A stretch of DNA of 64,000 nucleotides from Pelobates cultripes (lineage: Eukaryota; Chordata; Amphibia; Anura; Pelobatidae): NCBI GenBank assembly GCA_933207985.1, contig OW240913.1, positions 269,038,673-269,102,672 on the forward strand. The letters run 5' to 3'. The notes beneath the pieces are model-generated. The model was not told the DNA's origin and ran no database searches. It worked only from the letters and a program-made list of their open reading frames with translations. The translations under genes and the position numbers were made by a program. Shown piece by piece: positions 43,620 through 53,723 of the stretch (positions are counted from its first letter, which is position 1; each line of letters starts with the position of its first letter).

Positions 43620-44110
43620 TGGTTCTCTTAATTAGATAAAATACCACTTTGAGGCGTCACCTTGGTCTTTCCCTTCTGATAGATCCAAAAAAGGTTATCT
43701 AATGAACCAATTGACAGGTAAGGCTCTGACATGGGCCAATCCTTTTTGGGAAAGCAATAAGTCAATAGCATTTGATTACAATGAATTTCTTGTGGAGTTT
43801 AAACTGACATTTGAGCCATTGGGTAAGGAGAAAACCACTGTGCATTAAAACGTGAAAACTTAATGCGTATTAAGCAAAGTAATGGATTAATTGTGGAGTA
43901 CGCCATTGAATTTCATACTCTTGCTTCAGAAGTATACTAGACAAATAGCAGTTTAATTACTGCCTTTTCCGAAGGGCTGTCTGATGCAGTACTTGACAAG
44001 ACAGCTGCAAAGGAATTCAAAGAAAAGCTAAATTACTACATCCCTTATCTGATGCATATTTACAACCATCTCAGAAATAGGGAAAGAACCACACCTTTGG
44101 CCGTTTAGTA
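43620..44110 (+). pseudogene. Gypsy Gag remnant
   Basis: One readable segment, KGYLMNQLTGKALTWANPFW then YNEFLVEFKLTFEP (43690-43820), is the retrotransposon Gag core seen in vertebrate chromoviruses. Stops and frame changes follow every 20-40 codons. No zinc knuckle was recognised. Confidence 0.75.
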
Positions 44111-44329
44111 CATAGATGGTAGACCACTGTCCCAACCTCTTATAAAACATGAAACCTTTCCTCTTGCATTAATGATAGGAGCTTTACACAAGGAACATTT
44201 CACCTTCCAAGTTATATCTTCTCTTTCTTGTCTATAATACTTGGTTTCCCATGAATTCTCAAACACAATAAATCGTCAATAAATCCCTTTCTAAAGGTCA
44301 CATACACAGATCTTCTTCTTCAGCTGGTG

Positions 44330-45121
44330 CTGGTTTCTTCTTTGTATCTAAGAAAGAAGGATATCTGCATCCATGTATCGACTATAGTGCATTAAATAAG
44401 ATCACTATAAAAAATGCCTATCCAATACCACTCATTTCCAAATTCCAAACTCAACCTCAGGAGCGCTTATAATTTGGTGAGAATAAAAGAGGGACATGAG
44501 TGGGAAACGGCATTCAATACCAGAAATGGTCACTACAAGTACTTGGTTATGCCCTTTGGCTTATGCAATGCTGTGTTTCAGGATCTCATAAATGATGTGC
44601 TTAGCGAGAATACATATATTCTTTTGTATTGGTGTATCTCGATGACATACTCATTTATTCTCCTGATCTACCTACTCACCATGGGCATGTCAAACAAGCA
44701 TTACAAACTTTACTCGAGAATGGAAAATGGCAAACTTGAGAAATGCCTGTTTGATCAGACAGAGGTGCAGTTCCTGGGTTATGTAATTTCAGCTTCTGGT
44801 TTCCAAATGGATCCAAGTAAACTTGATGCAGTTCTACTCTGGCCATTACCCAGTGAATTGAAAGCTATTCAACGCTTCATTGGGTTTGCTAATTATTATC
44901 GTAGGTTTATAAAGGGGTTCTCTATTGTTATAGACCCCATTACTAACCTAACAGGTAAGGGTGTAAACGGTCGTATTTGGTCACAAGTAGGCAAGGAAAC
45001 TTTTGATTGTCTCAAGTTCCTGTTTGCTTTTGCTCCCATACTAGTTTACCATGTTACCAGAAAACCTTTTATACTAGAGGTTGATGTCTCTGAAGCAGGA
45101 ATAGGTGCTGTTCTTTCTTAG
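44330..45121 (+). pseudogene. Gypsy reverse transcriptase, frameshifted
   Basis: This begins with [19 protein letters not shown] (44375). After a frame change it reads [18 protein letters not shown]; the family's catalytic Asp of motif A (LDLRxAY) is Asn here. KYLVMPFGLCNAVFQDLI follows. The YLDDILIYSPD box at about 44635 is intact but lies in another frame from its neighbours. The thumb and connection read QFLGYVISASGFQMDPSK, FIGFANYYRRFIKGFS, and VDVSEAGIGAVLS at 45121, which already starts RNase H. Non-functional. Confidence 0.9.
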
Positions 45122-45430
45122 AGGGAAAGTCAGGTCACACCTTTTCACCCTTGTGGGTTTTTCTCCAGAAAACTGTCGCCAGCAGAATGAAATTATGATA
45201 TAGGCAACAGGGAATTATTCGCCATTACCCTGGCCTTGAAAGAATGACGACGTCTTTTGGAGGGATCTAAAGATCCACTTCTGATCATCACAGATCATAA
45301 GAATCTGGCTTACATAGAAGATGCTAAGAGGTTATCTTCCAGACAAGCCAGATGGCCACTATTTTTGTCACATTTCAATTACGTAATCACATACAGACCA
45401 GGCACAATAAATATGAAAGCTGACCCCCTA
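45122..45430 (+). pseudogene. Gypsy RNase H remnant
   Basis: After several frame changes, [20 protein letters not shown] (TDHKNL box, about 45280-45340) and [14 protein letters not shown] close the RNase H domain of the pol gene. The readable part ends where the foreign insert begins near 45430. Confidence 0.85.
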
Positions 45431-45775
45431 ACTTCGGACATTCGGATGCTTCCAAATGTCCGAATTGCCGAATTTCGGAAGTGCCGAAGTGCTTTGGATT
45501 TCTGAAAAGTGGCAAAACAGGAGAGGGTTGGGGTTAGGGGATGGGGTAGGGTTAGATGTTTTGTATGGTTAGGGTTAGGTTAGTGGTTGGGGTAGAGGTA
45601 GGGTTAGGGGTAGGGTTGAGGTAGGGTTAGTGGTTGGGGTAGGGGTAGGGTTAGGGGTAGTGGTTGGGGTAGGTTTAGGGGTTGAGGTAGGGTTAAGGGC
45701 TGGTAGTGTTAGTGGTTGGGGTAGGGTTACTCCTAACCCTACACTTACCGGAAATTTTTTCCCATGCACATCCCT
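45431..45775. repeat. Insert with degenerate telomere-like GGGGTTAGGG array
   Basis: The insert starts with TTCGGACATTCGG and other CCGAA-rich inverted words. It contains about 240 bases (45515-45735) of mixed GGGTTAGG, GGGGTAGG and GTGGTTGGGG units, and closes with CATGCACATCCCTAC. The inverted form GTAGGGATGTGCATG is a hAT-like end motif. The array is related to, but not, a perfect TTAGGG repeat. It replaces the catalytic core of the Gypsy integrase, so a deletion accompanied the insertion. Confidence 0.7.
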
Positions 45776-46330
45776 ACTGTATTCTCTGATACTGCTATTC
45801 TGACTTTACATGTTCATATGAATAGTATATGTAATACTTTGGCTCAGGTGCATGCAGCTTTAAAAAGAGCTACTGCCCATTTTAAATGTCAGGCTGAAAA
45901 ACAGCGTGGTTCCAATCCTGTGTACCAGATAGGTGACAAGGTCTGGCTTTCCTCACGTCATATCAAATTGAGGGTACCCTCTATGAAGTTTACACCCAGA
46001 TACGTGTGCCCTTTCGTGTCATTCACATGATCAATCTCATTTCTTACTCTCTAGCTCTTCCTGCAACTCTTCGTATACCGAATACCTTTGGTCTGTAACA
46101 GGTACACTACTCCCTCAGTTCCCCCTCCTTCGTTGGTTGTTGATGGTCAGGAGGAGTACTAGGTCTTCTCTATTGTTGATTCCAGGTTGTTCAGGTTCTC
46201 TACAATTTTTGGTTGACTGGAAAGGTTATGGTCCTGAAGAGCGGTCTTGGGTTCCTGCTGCTGACATTCATGCTGGTCATCTACTCCAGTCTTACCATGC
46301 CAGGTTTCCTCTCAAACTTGGTCCAACCCA
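45776..46330 (+). pseudogene. Gypsy integrase C-terminus and chromodomain
   Basis: AQVHAALKRATAHFKCQAEK and YQIGDKVWLSSRHIKL are the integrase C-terminal DNA-binding region (45840-45990). After frame changes VVDGQEEY (about 46135) leads to [20 protein letters not shown] and [20 protein letters not shown], a chromodomain (about 46190-46320) with its conserved W-K-G-Y...SW core. Such chromodomains steer integration to marked chromatin. Broken by at least two frameshifts; the integrase core is absent. Confidence 0.88.
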
Positions 46331-46346
46331 CCCGGTGTGGGGGGTA

Positions 46347-46453
46347 CCTCACCTGATCAGTGCAGTTGTGCCAATACTGTTACTGCGCCCAAGTCCCCGG
46401 TCTGCGTGGCCGCACCAGAGCAGAGCGGTCATGCCAAAAAGGGAATAGTTACT
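46347..46453 (+). repeat. 3' LTR of the chromovirus element, truncated
   Basis: Matches 42775-42893 up to GGGAATAGTTACT. After that base the two copies differ completely, so an insertion or deletion cut the LTR here. Confidence 0.8.
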
Positions 46454-46905
46454 GTCATGGACCATCAAAGACTGGTCACCTCTTGTACTCAGGGGACTCC
46501 AAATCGGCAACAAGCGCTTGGAGAAACAATAAACACACGACACAGATGGTTGTGAGTCCAGAATACTTCTGCTTGTTAATTCAAAGTAGGGTGCATTTAT
46601 ACACAATATTGTTGCAGCTTAGCTTGAAGGTTAAAAAAAGAAATAATATAGTTAAAGATAGGAAAGTCAAAAGATAAAATTAGTTTATGTGGTTAAATAT
46701 TTCATCAGCTATAAAATCAGTTTACGAAACAGTATATGGTTACATAGTTCATAAAATAGGAAGGTCGCACGATAAAATTAGTTAGCAAACAGTCACACAA
46801 TGTACAGTTTCCAATAAGTGCTCCGGTGGGAGCTAGAGTACACAGAGAACTCAACTTAAGCTGACACGTATACAGCACTTATCAGAGAAAAAGTTCATTA
46901 CATAT
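46454..46905. repeat. Unclassified LTR-like sequence
   Basis: Sequence starting GTCATGGACCATCAAAG interrupts the 3' LTR and runs AT-rich to the next LTR at 46906. It holds two related GATAAAATTAGTTWR blocks (46673 and 46760). No coding similarity was recognised. Confidence 0.4.
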
Positions 46906-47441
46906 TGTGACAGAGTGTTGAGGATGGTGGTCAGGGGTGTATATCTGGCACCCAGACTTTTGCGCAGCCACTATCCTGACATGTGGGTAAGCACGTGCAG
47001 CCTCATGGAAAGTGAAGTTTAGATGTAGGTTGTTTTTTTCTATGTTGTTATCTGGCACCCAGGGACCCTATCCCTGGGGTGGAGAATTTGGAAGAGCAGG
47101 TTGTGCCGATTCTCCACCCACTGTCAGAGTGGCTGTGCATGAGTCCAGCCCAGGTTTTCTGAGGAGTTCTGGCTCACTGCCTAACGAGGTCATTAGCCTC
47201 ACCTGTAGGGGATGTGAGCAGCTTTAAAACTGCAGTTAAAGCAGGGTGGAGTGAGGGAAGTGTTTTGTGGAGAAATAAGGTTTGCTGCTTGTTGTATCCT
47301 GCTACTTTTTAACAACAGAAAATAAACTGGCAGGAGGCCTTTGAAACTGGACTTTATCTGACCTGGCTTCCTTACCCTAGAGGGCTGTGCAGTTGCCAAA
47401 AGATCCTGGACAAACACACACATGGAAGTAAGTTTGTCACA
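46906..47441 (+). repeat. 5' LTR of the Gmr1-like element
   Basis: It starts TGTGACAGAGTG and ends AGTTTGTCACA (TG...CA with inverted TGTGAC/GTCACA). An AATAAA lies at about 47319 (GAAAATAAACTGG), and a TTTAAA-type box at about 47222. The leader begins TATGGTGGAGGATGC. The 3' LTR was not found. Confidence 0.82.
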
Positions 47442-47516
47442 TATGGTGGAGGATGCGGGCACGGCACTGAAGAAGCTTGTGGGTAATAACTGGGAACCAA
47501 ACAAGCCTGGAGGAAT

Positions 47517-48561
47517 ATGGAGGAAGTTGCGAAAGTTTTGTTGCAAACTACAGGGGCACAGCAAAAGGCTACGGCTGTACAGCAACATGCCACAGAGGCA
47601 CAACAGGAAAATATTGCAGCCTTACAGCAACTGGTAATCACGCAAAAAACCAACGCAAATACCATGATCCAGCAGGTTGTGGCAGCCCAAGCTGAGGCAA
47701 ACTGCCTGCTCAGGGAGGAGAAACATCAGGCCTCCAGCATGATACAGAAGGAGATACAGGCTTTGACCAAGGCACTGACCAGAGTTTCAGATGGGACGCA
47801 GTCCGAGTTTAAGATGATCAGAGCCAGCCGTTACCTGCAGAAGATGACACCTACAGATGATATGGAAGCAGACCTTCTAGCTTTTGAGAGGACTGCTGAG
47901 AGAGAAGAGTGGCCAGTGAGTGACTGGGCAAGCATACTGACACCTTTTCTGAGCGGAGAACCCCAGAAGGCTTTCTATGACCTGGAACCAGCGCAAGCAG
48001 GGGTCTACTCCAAACTGAAGGCTGAGATCCTTGCACGACTTGGTGTGACTATGGCAGTTCGTGCCCAAAGATTTCATGCCTGGACTTTCGACCAAGAGAA
48101 ACCTATCCGCTCTCAGATGTTTGACCTGATACATCTTGCTAGAAAGTGGCTACAACCAGAAATAAATACGGCAACCATATCATGGAACTTCTTGTGATGG
48201 CAGATTCCTGCGGGACTTACCTGCTTCACTTCGTCGACGGGTTAGTCAGAGTGATCCACAATCAGCCGATGAGTTAATTAGTTTTGAGGAAAGATATGTT
48301 GCTGCAGATGACAGACAGTGGCTTAGCAAAACAAAGTCAATGCAGAGAGTTAAGACTCCAGCTGATGAAAGTCCTGGTAAGATTTTTCATGGTTTCAGAG
48401 ACACAGACGAACAAGAGACATATTCTCAGAGACCCCATATGCTTATGCCTACAAACGTTAATCCTGGAAAAGTGTCTAGGTGGGGGACAGATTATAATAT
48501 TAAATGTTTTCGGTGTAATGAACGTGGACATAAATCTAGAGACTGTCCCTTGATTGATTAA
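47517..48561 (+). pseudogene. Gmr1-like Gag with SCAN-like capsid, one frameshift
   Basis: From ATG at 47517 the protein starts with a Gln/Ala-rich coiled coil ([18 protein letters not shown] to about residue 110). A capsid domain follows with [40 protein letters not shown] and [20 protein letters not shown], which matches the helical layout of SCAN domains. A frame change near 48180 leads to RFLRDLPASLRRRVSQSDPQ, SADELISFEERYVAADDRQW and a single zinc knuckle, CFRCNERGHKSRDC (about 48507-48548), ending at 48561. The open first 226 codons suggest only modest age. Confidence 0.88.
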
Positions 48562-48654
48562 CCTATGCAATGCAATATGATTAATCAGGATGTACAATTG
48601 TCTTGTCTGCTGAATTATATGGAATCTGCTGTTGCCAACTGTAGTCACAATCCA

Positions 48655-49735
48655 CAGATATACGGGTGAATGGGAAAGAGGTTAGAGCTCTATTAGACTC
48701 CAGAAGTATGGCTACATTGATAACTGTCACGACAGTGACCAATGTCACAACAGTGACCCCTTCACACAGCGTGAAACCCACAGAAAGACGGTTACCGGAC
48801 CTTAGAATGGCCGGACTAGCGTCTGAGAATAGTCGAAGGAATAGCCAGAGGTCAAGGGAATACGGAAGACGGGCACACGATTATCCAAGCCAAGTAATGG
48901 GAAACCAGAACACAGAATAGTCAGAGAGATAGCCAAGGGTCAATTACCAAGAAGGACACACAGATATAATAGCACCAGGGGATTTTAAACAAGAACCACA
49001 CTAGGGCATCTGACAAGTGTCATGATAGCCCTTTTATAGTGTGGGTTCTTTGGCTTTAATTTTGTAGCCACGCCCCCAAAAAGTCCGGGAGCGTGGCCAC
49101 GTTTGAATTTTGGCGGCATTTTCTTTCTGACGTCGGCGTGCATGCGCCGCATCATAAATGTGGGCGTGTTCCGAGCGTCCGGCGTCAGAAGAGCTGAGCC
49201 GCCCCCCGGAAATATCGGGGGGAGGACACGGCGCTGCGCGGGACCGGCGGGGAAAGGTAAGCGCTCGTTACAGATAACAAAATGCCTCGTACCTGAAGCC
49301 GATGTTGATGCATTTCAGAAAATTGGTATAATTTGTGTTTATGGTGACAAACGTGAATATCCTACAGTTTTGCTGAAATCTGAAAGTCTTTTTGGTACTG
49401 TGAATCGTAGAGTGGGGGTGGTGGTTAAATTGGCCTATGATGTGGTGTTGGGAAGGGATTTCCCCCAAGTTTTAGACTTGTGGGGGTCTCCAGGAAAAGT
49501 AGCTCATGATTGTATAGCAAATGATGATGATTCTGGAAATGTGCTTCCTTTTTCTGACATAGAATGGGAAGGACTAGGCATAAGAACAGAGAAGGTTGAA
49601 GCCTCATGTCACATGCCAGCTTTAGTAGGAGATGACCCGGACCACGATAGTCAGGAGTCCGATCATGATCAGGATCAAGGCATTAACTTGCCTGAATTAG
49701 AAGTCAGTCCTGTTAACTTCAGGAAAGTACAATAG
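48655..49735 (+). pseudogene. Retropepsin-like protease, interrupted by a solo LTR
   Basis: VNGKEVRALLDSRSMATLIT (48665-48724) is an aspartic protease active-site region in which the Gly after DS is Arg (LLDSRS). A 548-bp LTR interrupts it. Beyond the LTR the same frame logic continues with KCLVPEADVDAFQKIGII, then RRVGVVVKLAYDVVLGRDFP, the second conserved strand near the family's LGxDF box (about 49440). An acidic linker follows to the stop at 49735. The Gly-to-Arg change and the LTR make it inactive. Confidence 0.82.
48725..49272 (-). repeat. Solo LTR with GATAAC duplication inside the protease
   Basis: GATAAC at 48719-48724 and 49273-49278 flanks TGTCACGACAG...GCTCGTTACA (TG...CA, 548 bp). 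Removing one copy restores the coding continuity MATLIT-KCLVPEA. Read on the minus strand it has a GC-rich start and a TATA-type box, CACACTATAAAAGGGC, at about 49045-49030. The LTR therefore probably lies in minus orientation. Confidence 0.92.
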
Positions 49736-50295
49736 GAAGACCCCACTCTTGCAGAGGCCCATAAAAATATCCAGGTTTCTAATGCTGATCCTGTACAACT
49801 ATATAGAGCCCCTTCTTATCCTTACTTTGAGGTACAGAATGATTTGATTTAAAGAGTGGAGAAAAAGGGGATGGATTTTGTAAAGCAACTACTTGCTCCT
49901 AAGCCCTTCAGACATACAGTCCTAAACCTTGCACACAGCCATATATTGGGGGGACATTTAGGCATAGAAAATACAAAAGAAAGAGTCTTAGAGGTTTTAT
50001 TGGCCTGGGGTATTTGCTTCAGTTGCAAATAATTGTTCTTCTTGTCCTGAATGCCAGTAAACCACCCCTTTTAAGGCATACCGCAGTCCTCTGATACCAT
50101 TGCCTATAATAGAAATACCTTTTGAGAGAATTGCAATGGACCTCTGGAAGGGGGCATCAGTACATATTGGTGGTCTTGGATTATGCTACCAAGTACCCTG
50201 AAACAGTACCCCTACGTAACACGTCTGTGAAGACAAAAGCGAAAAAACTCATGCTCATGTTTAGCCGTGTGGGCATACCAAAATAAATTTTGACA
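49736..50295 (+). pseudogene. Gmr1-like integrase, N-terminal part
   Basis: DPTLAEAHKNIQVSNADPVQ is a linker. LLAPKPFRHTVLNLAHSHIL and GGHLGIENTKERVLEVLLAW form the start of the HHCC zinc-binding domain (49885-50010). A frame change brings a Cys-rich remnant. Then the integrase core start is visible in pieces (IPFERIAMDLW-like at about 50120 and VLDYATKYPETVPLRNTS at about 50175-50230). Reading stops near a LTDQGTP segment at 50290. The core after its second Asp is missing. Multiple stops. Confidence 0.82.
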
Positions 50296-50308
50296 GATCA
50301 GGGTACAC

Positions 50309-50815
50309 CGTGTTTAGCGGATTACGTTGGGCTGTCCCTAATTATTCTTGTTGCAATGTTATTTCCCTATAGTTTATTCCTTGTATACAATGTATTGTAT
50401 AAAGCATTTGTCTGGTTGTTCGATAAAAACGCAATGGATACTCAGTGGAATATCTCCGTTCGACATTCGAACAAACTACCGAACAACCAGACCACCTCGG
50501 AGAGAAGTGTGTCTATAATTTACCTCCCTCGTCGGTATTAACCCCAGCCTAATTGCCAATTATAAGAATGTACTGTGTGTTCCCTGGGTGGGCGCCATTC
50601 GACATCCGAACACGTGGTGGCGACCATCTTGTCATACGAACGTCCAGTGGTGTTTGGTCGTCGAAATTGGAACTCAAATTGGACACTCAACCACGCGAAC
50701 ACCTCCAGACTTCCACCCGTTCGTGAATAAACATACGAACAGCCCGGCGTTCGGTAGAAGGATGACCACGAACCAGGGGATTCATACGAATCCAAGCCAG
50801 GACCATTCTGTATAG
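50309..50815. repeat. LTR-like sequence rich in CGAAC words
   Basis: It begins TGTTTAGCGGATTACG directly after the broken integrase and contains many CGAAC/GTTCG words. The segment GCGTTCGGTAGAAGGATGAC with CAGGGGATTCATACGAATCC resembles the end of the solo LTR at 3280-3390. The right end is not clear, and no duplication was found. Likely an LTR of the same family, truncated by or into the hAT sequence that follows. Confidence 0.5.
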
Positions 50816-50949
50816 TATTTTTATACTTTTTTTTAAATTTCATGCAGGGCAGCCAATCAACAAACGTTTGACTCGTGTGCCCTTAGAAGCCATCACAGCC
50901 ATGCCTACTAATGGCAAGGCTGTGATTGGCCAGTGCAGCATGTGACCTA

Positions 50950-50965
50950 GCCTCTATATATAAGC
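50950..50965 (+). promoter_or_regulatory. TATA-type box upstream of the hAT transposase
   Basis: CTCTATATATAAGCTG lies about 100 bp before the tandem repeats and about 1 kb before the transposase coding sequence, on the same strand, in the expected 5' region. Inferred only from sequence. Confidence 0.5.
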
Positions 50966-51059
50966 TGGAGTCACGTAGCGCTGCACGTCACATGAGCTCT
51001 TATTAGTGTAGGGAGAGGATGATGCCGCTTTCAGGGACAGATTAGGAAAGAATTCTGAA

Positions 51060-51835
51060 AACTAGTACATTAGTGGGGTGCACTTCATATCTGAGAGACA
51101 AATAGAAGCGTCAAATACTGTGGTTACATCGGAGTTTTAAAAAGTCAATTAAATAGAAGCGTCAAATACTGTGGTTACATCTGAGTTTTAAAAAGTCAAT
51201 TTTTTTTTGGTGCTAAATAGTACATTTGGGGTGTGCACTTCATATCTGAGAGTCAAATAGAAGCTTCAAATACTGCTGTCACATTGCAGTTTTAAAATGT
51301 ACAATTTTTTGGGTGCTAAAAAGTACATCAGTGGGGTGCACTTCATACATATTACAGCGCAGTTGTAAAAAATTTAATTGTTTTGGTGCTAAACTGCTAA
51401 TTAGTAAATATGAGGCGTGCTCTTCATATCTGAGAGTCAAATAGAAGCGTCAAATACTGTGTTTACAGCGCACTTTGACAAATTCCCATTTTTTGCTCCT
51501 AAGAAGTAAATTTGGGGCGTGCTCTTCATATCTGAGAGTCAAATAGAAGCGTCAAATACTGTGGTTACAGTGCAATTGTAAACATTCTTATTTTCTGGGT
51601 GCTAATTTGTTAAATAGTAAATTTGGGCCCTGCACTTTATATCTGAGAGTCAAATAGAAGCGTCAAATACTGTGGTTACAGCACAGTTGTAAAAATTCTA
51701 ATTGTTTTGGTAGATATGAAGTGCAGGCACCAAATTGACTTTTTAGTACCTAAAGAATTAGAATTTTTACAACTGCAATGTAAGCACAATATTTGACGGT
51801 TCTATTTGACTCTCAGATTTGAAGTGCATTTCTTG
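51060..51835. repeat. Subterminal tandem repeat, about 105-115 bp unit, last unit inverted
   Basis: TAGAAGCGTCAAATACTG (or one-base variants) recurs at about 51103, 51154, 51259, 51442, 51544 and 51655. Between the recurrences lie ACTTCATATCTGAGAGTCAA and TTTTTGGTGCTAAA-type words. One unit is short (about 50 bp) and one lacks its middle. From 51713 to 51830 the same unit runs in the opposite direction (GACTCTCAGATTTGAAGTGC). Repeated subterminal motifs of this kind are typical transposase-binding arrays. Confidence 0.88.
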
Positions 51836-51929
51836 CAGTCCAATAAACTAAAAAAAATGTTTTTTTTAAATTGTTGACTATTGGCGGTTACATTGTCGCC
51901 TGACATAAACCATCTGTTAGTTTGGTGGA

Positions 51930-53500
51930 TGAACGCAAAGAATGAGGAGAGCGTCAAAAAGGGACGTGGCCCTGGTCGTGGTGCTGCTGGTGTTGGTGGA
52001 GCTCCTGTTGCAAGGAGAGGACGTGGTCGATCTTTGTACAAGTGAAACACCTTCCTCAGGTGCGAGTACGTGACAGAACCTTCAGCGTTATATGGTAGGC
52101 CCGAATGCTGCTCTACGAATGGTGAGGGCAGAACAAGTACAGGTGATAGTAGATTGGATGGCTGACAGTGCCTCCAGTCCCTGAACATTGTCTCCCACCC
52201 GGTCCCCTGCAGAAAGCTCAGAGTTGGCACCTGCAGCCCACGGCCATCTGTCTTTCACCTCACCCCCTTGCAAATAAGCCTAGCAGTCTGACCCACAAGT
52301 CATGCAGCAGTCTCTTATGCTTTTTGATGACTCTGCTGGCGGGGTTTCCGTGGGCCATCCACTTAGCCCTGCCCCAGAAGTGGAAGAGATTGAGTGCACT
52401 GATGCACAACCACTTATGTGTCAGGATGTGGACATGCAAGGACCACCGCAGCACATCTCTGATGATGACGAAACACAGGTGCCAACTACTGTGGCTTTCT
52501 GCAATGTGCAGACTGGCAAGGAGGGCAGGGTTGGGGAGTGGGTGGAAGATGATGTGGAGGATGATGAGGTCCTAGACCCCACATGGAATGAAGGTCATGC
52601 GACTGACATGTGCAGTTTGGAGGAAGAGGCGGTGGTCGCACAGAGGAACCAGCACAGCATAAGAGGGAGCAGGGTGCAAAAGCGGAGAGGCCGTCCCCTA
52701 GACGGTACGCCTGCTACTGCCCACCGCACCCAGGGACCGAGCACACCAAAGCCAGCTCCAAGGAGATCCCTGGCGTGGCAGTTCTTCAGACAATGTGCTG
52801 ACGACAAGACACGAGTTGTTTGCACGCTGTGCAATCAGAGCCTGAAGCGAGGCATAAACGTGCTAAACCTGAGCACAACCTGCATGACCAGGCATCTACA
52901 TGCAAAGCAAGAGCTGCAGTGCAGTAAGCACCTCAAAAACCAAGAAAGGTCTCCAGGCTCCTCCTGCTTCCTCTTCTGCTGCTGTCTCGGCCTCTTCCTC
53001 CACCTCTGGAGTCACAGTGGCACCTGCCACCCCGCAAACAGAGGATGTGGCAGCAACGCCACCACGTCCGCCACCATCCCCAAGCATCTCCACACTGTCC
53101 CATGGAAGCGTTCATGGAAGCTGTCCATCTCCCAAACACTGGCAAGAAAGAGGAAGTACCCCCCTAGCCACACGCGATCCCTGGCCCTGAATGCCAGCAT
53201 TTCAAAATTCGTGGCCTTTGAAATGCTGTCATTCTGTCTGGTGGAGATGGACAGTTTTAAAAACCTGATGGCGGTGGCTGTCCCACAGTACGTGGTTCCC
53301 AGCTGCCACTACTTTTCTAGGCGAGCCATCCCTTCCCTGCACAACCAATTGGCGGACAAAATCAGGTGTGCACTGCGCAACTCCATCTGTGGCAAGGTCC
53401 ACATAACCACAGATACATGGACCAGTAAGCACGGGCAGGGACGCTATATCTCCCTAACTGCACACTGGGCAAATGTAGTGGCGGCTGGGCCTGAGGCAGC
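51930..53500 (+). pseudogene. hAT transposase with BED zinc finger, N-terminal and central part
   Basis: The reading starts with a Gly/Arg-rich segment near 51960-52030 and passes through several stops. From 52302 it runs open with an acidic linker (DDDETQVPTTVAFCNVQTGK), a GRPLDG stretch, then a BED finger SLAWQFFRQCADDKTRVVCT, LCNQSLKRGINVLNLSTTC, MTRHLHAKQ (52765-52910). The last zinc ligand, normally His, is Gln. Between about 52925 and 53190 the natural frame is another one (Ser/Pro-rich, APPASSSAAVSASSSTSG). Then FVAFEMLSFCLVEMDSFKNL, RRAIPSLHNQLADKIRCALR and HITTDTWTSKHGQGRYISLT follow, the last with the first catalytic Asp. Coding is lost at about 53490. Confidence 0.88.
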
Positions 53501-53723
53501 AGACCCTCCCTCCCAGACCCTCCCACCTCCTGGACAGCATCCATTGTGAAGCTGCATTCTTAGTGAGCTGTCCAGGAGGTGGAAGGGTCTGGGAGGGAGG
53601 GTCTGCTGCTGATTGGCTGGAATGTGTCTGCTGACTGTGAGGTACAGGGTCAAAGTTTACTCAATGATGAGTCCGTGGCGAACCGTTCGCGAACCGTTCA
53701 GCGAACTGTTCGGGACATCACTA
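53500..53723. repeat. Half of the hAT foldback seen at 22.7 kb, inside the transposase
   Basis: CCTCCCACCTCCTGGACAG, an inverted loop, CTGTCCAGGAGGTGG and the full right arm to GGGACATCACTA (53712-53723) match 22723-23110. The outer left arm is missing and the central loop is in the opposite orientation relative to the intact copy. Transposase-like sequence (Ser/Thr-rich) resumes immediately after 53723, so the foldback inserted into the gene and later lost an arm together with transposase sequence. Confidence 0.88.

Larger units (their letters stand above)
42775..46453 (+). mobile_element. Ty3/Gypsy chromovirus-type retrotransposon, decayed
   Basis: Order on the plus strand: 5' LTR (to about 43390), Gag remnant, RT, RNase H, a foreign insert where the integrase core should be (45430-45775), integrase C-terminus, chromodomain, a GGGGGG polypurine tract at 46339, and the first about 105 bp of the 3' LTR. 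LTR identity is shown by TGATCAGTG...GCGCCCAAGTCCCCGG at about 42782 and again at about 46356, through GCCAAAAAGGG. The 3' LTR is cut at about 46453 by other sequence. A C-terminal chromodomain defines the chromovirus branch. Confidence 0.9.
46906..50300 (+). mobile_element. Gmr1-like Ty3/Gypsy element (SCAN-type Gag; integrase after protease), truncated
   Basis: Order on the plus strand: LTR (46906-47441), Gag with coiled coil, SCAN-like capsid and CCHC knuckle, protease (split by a solo LTR), then integrase HHCC region and the start of its core. Reverse transcriptase does not lie between protease and integrase. That gene order is characteristic of the Gmr1-like group, whose capsid is considered the source of vertebrate SCAN domains. 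The element breaks off near 50300 in the integrase core, so the expected RT downstream is missing. Confidence 0.82.

Noticed and set aside
45515..45735. True chromosome end or perfect interstitial telomere
   Set aside because: Units are mixed and degenerate, the tract is short, and it is embedded in a retrotransposon with sequence continuing on both sides.
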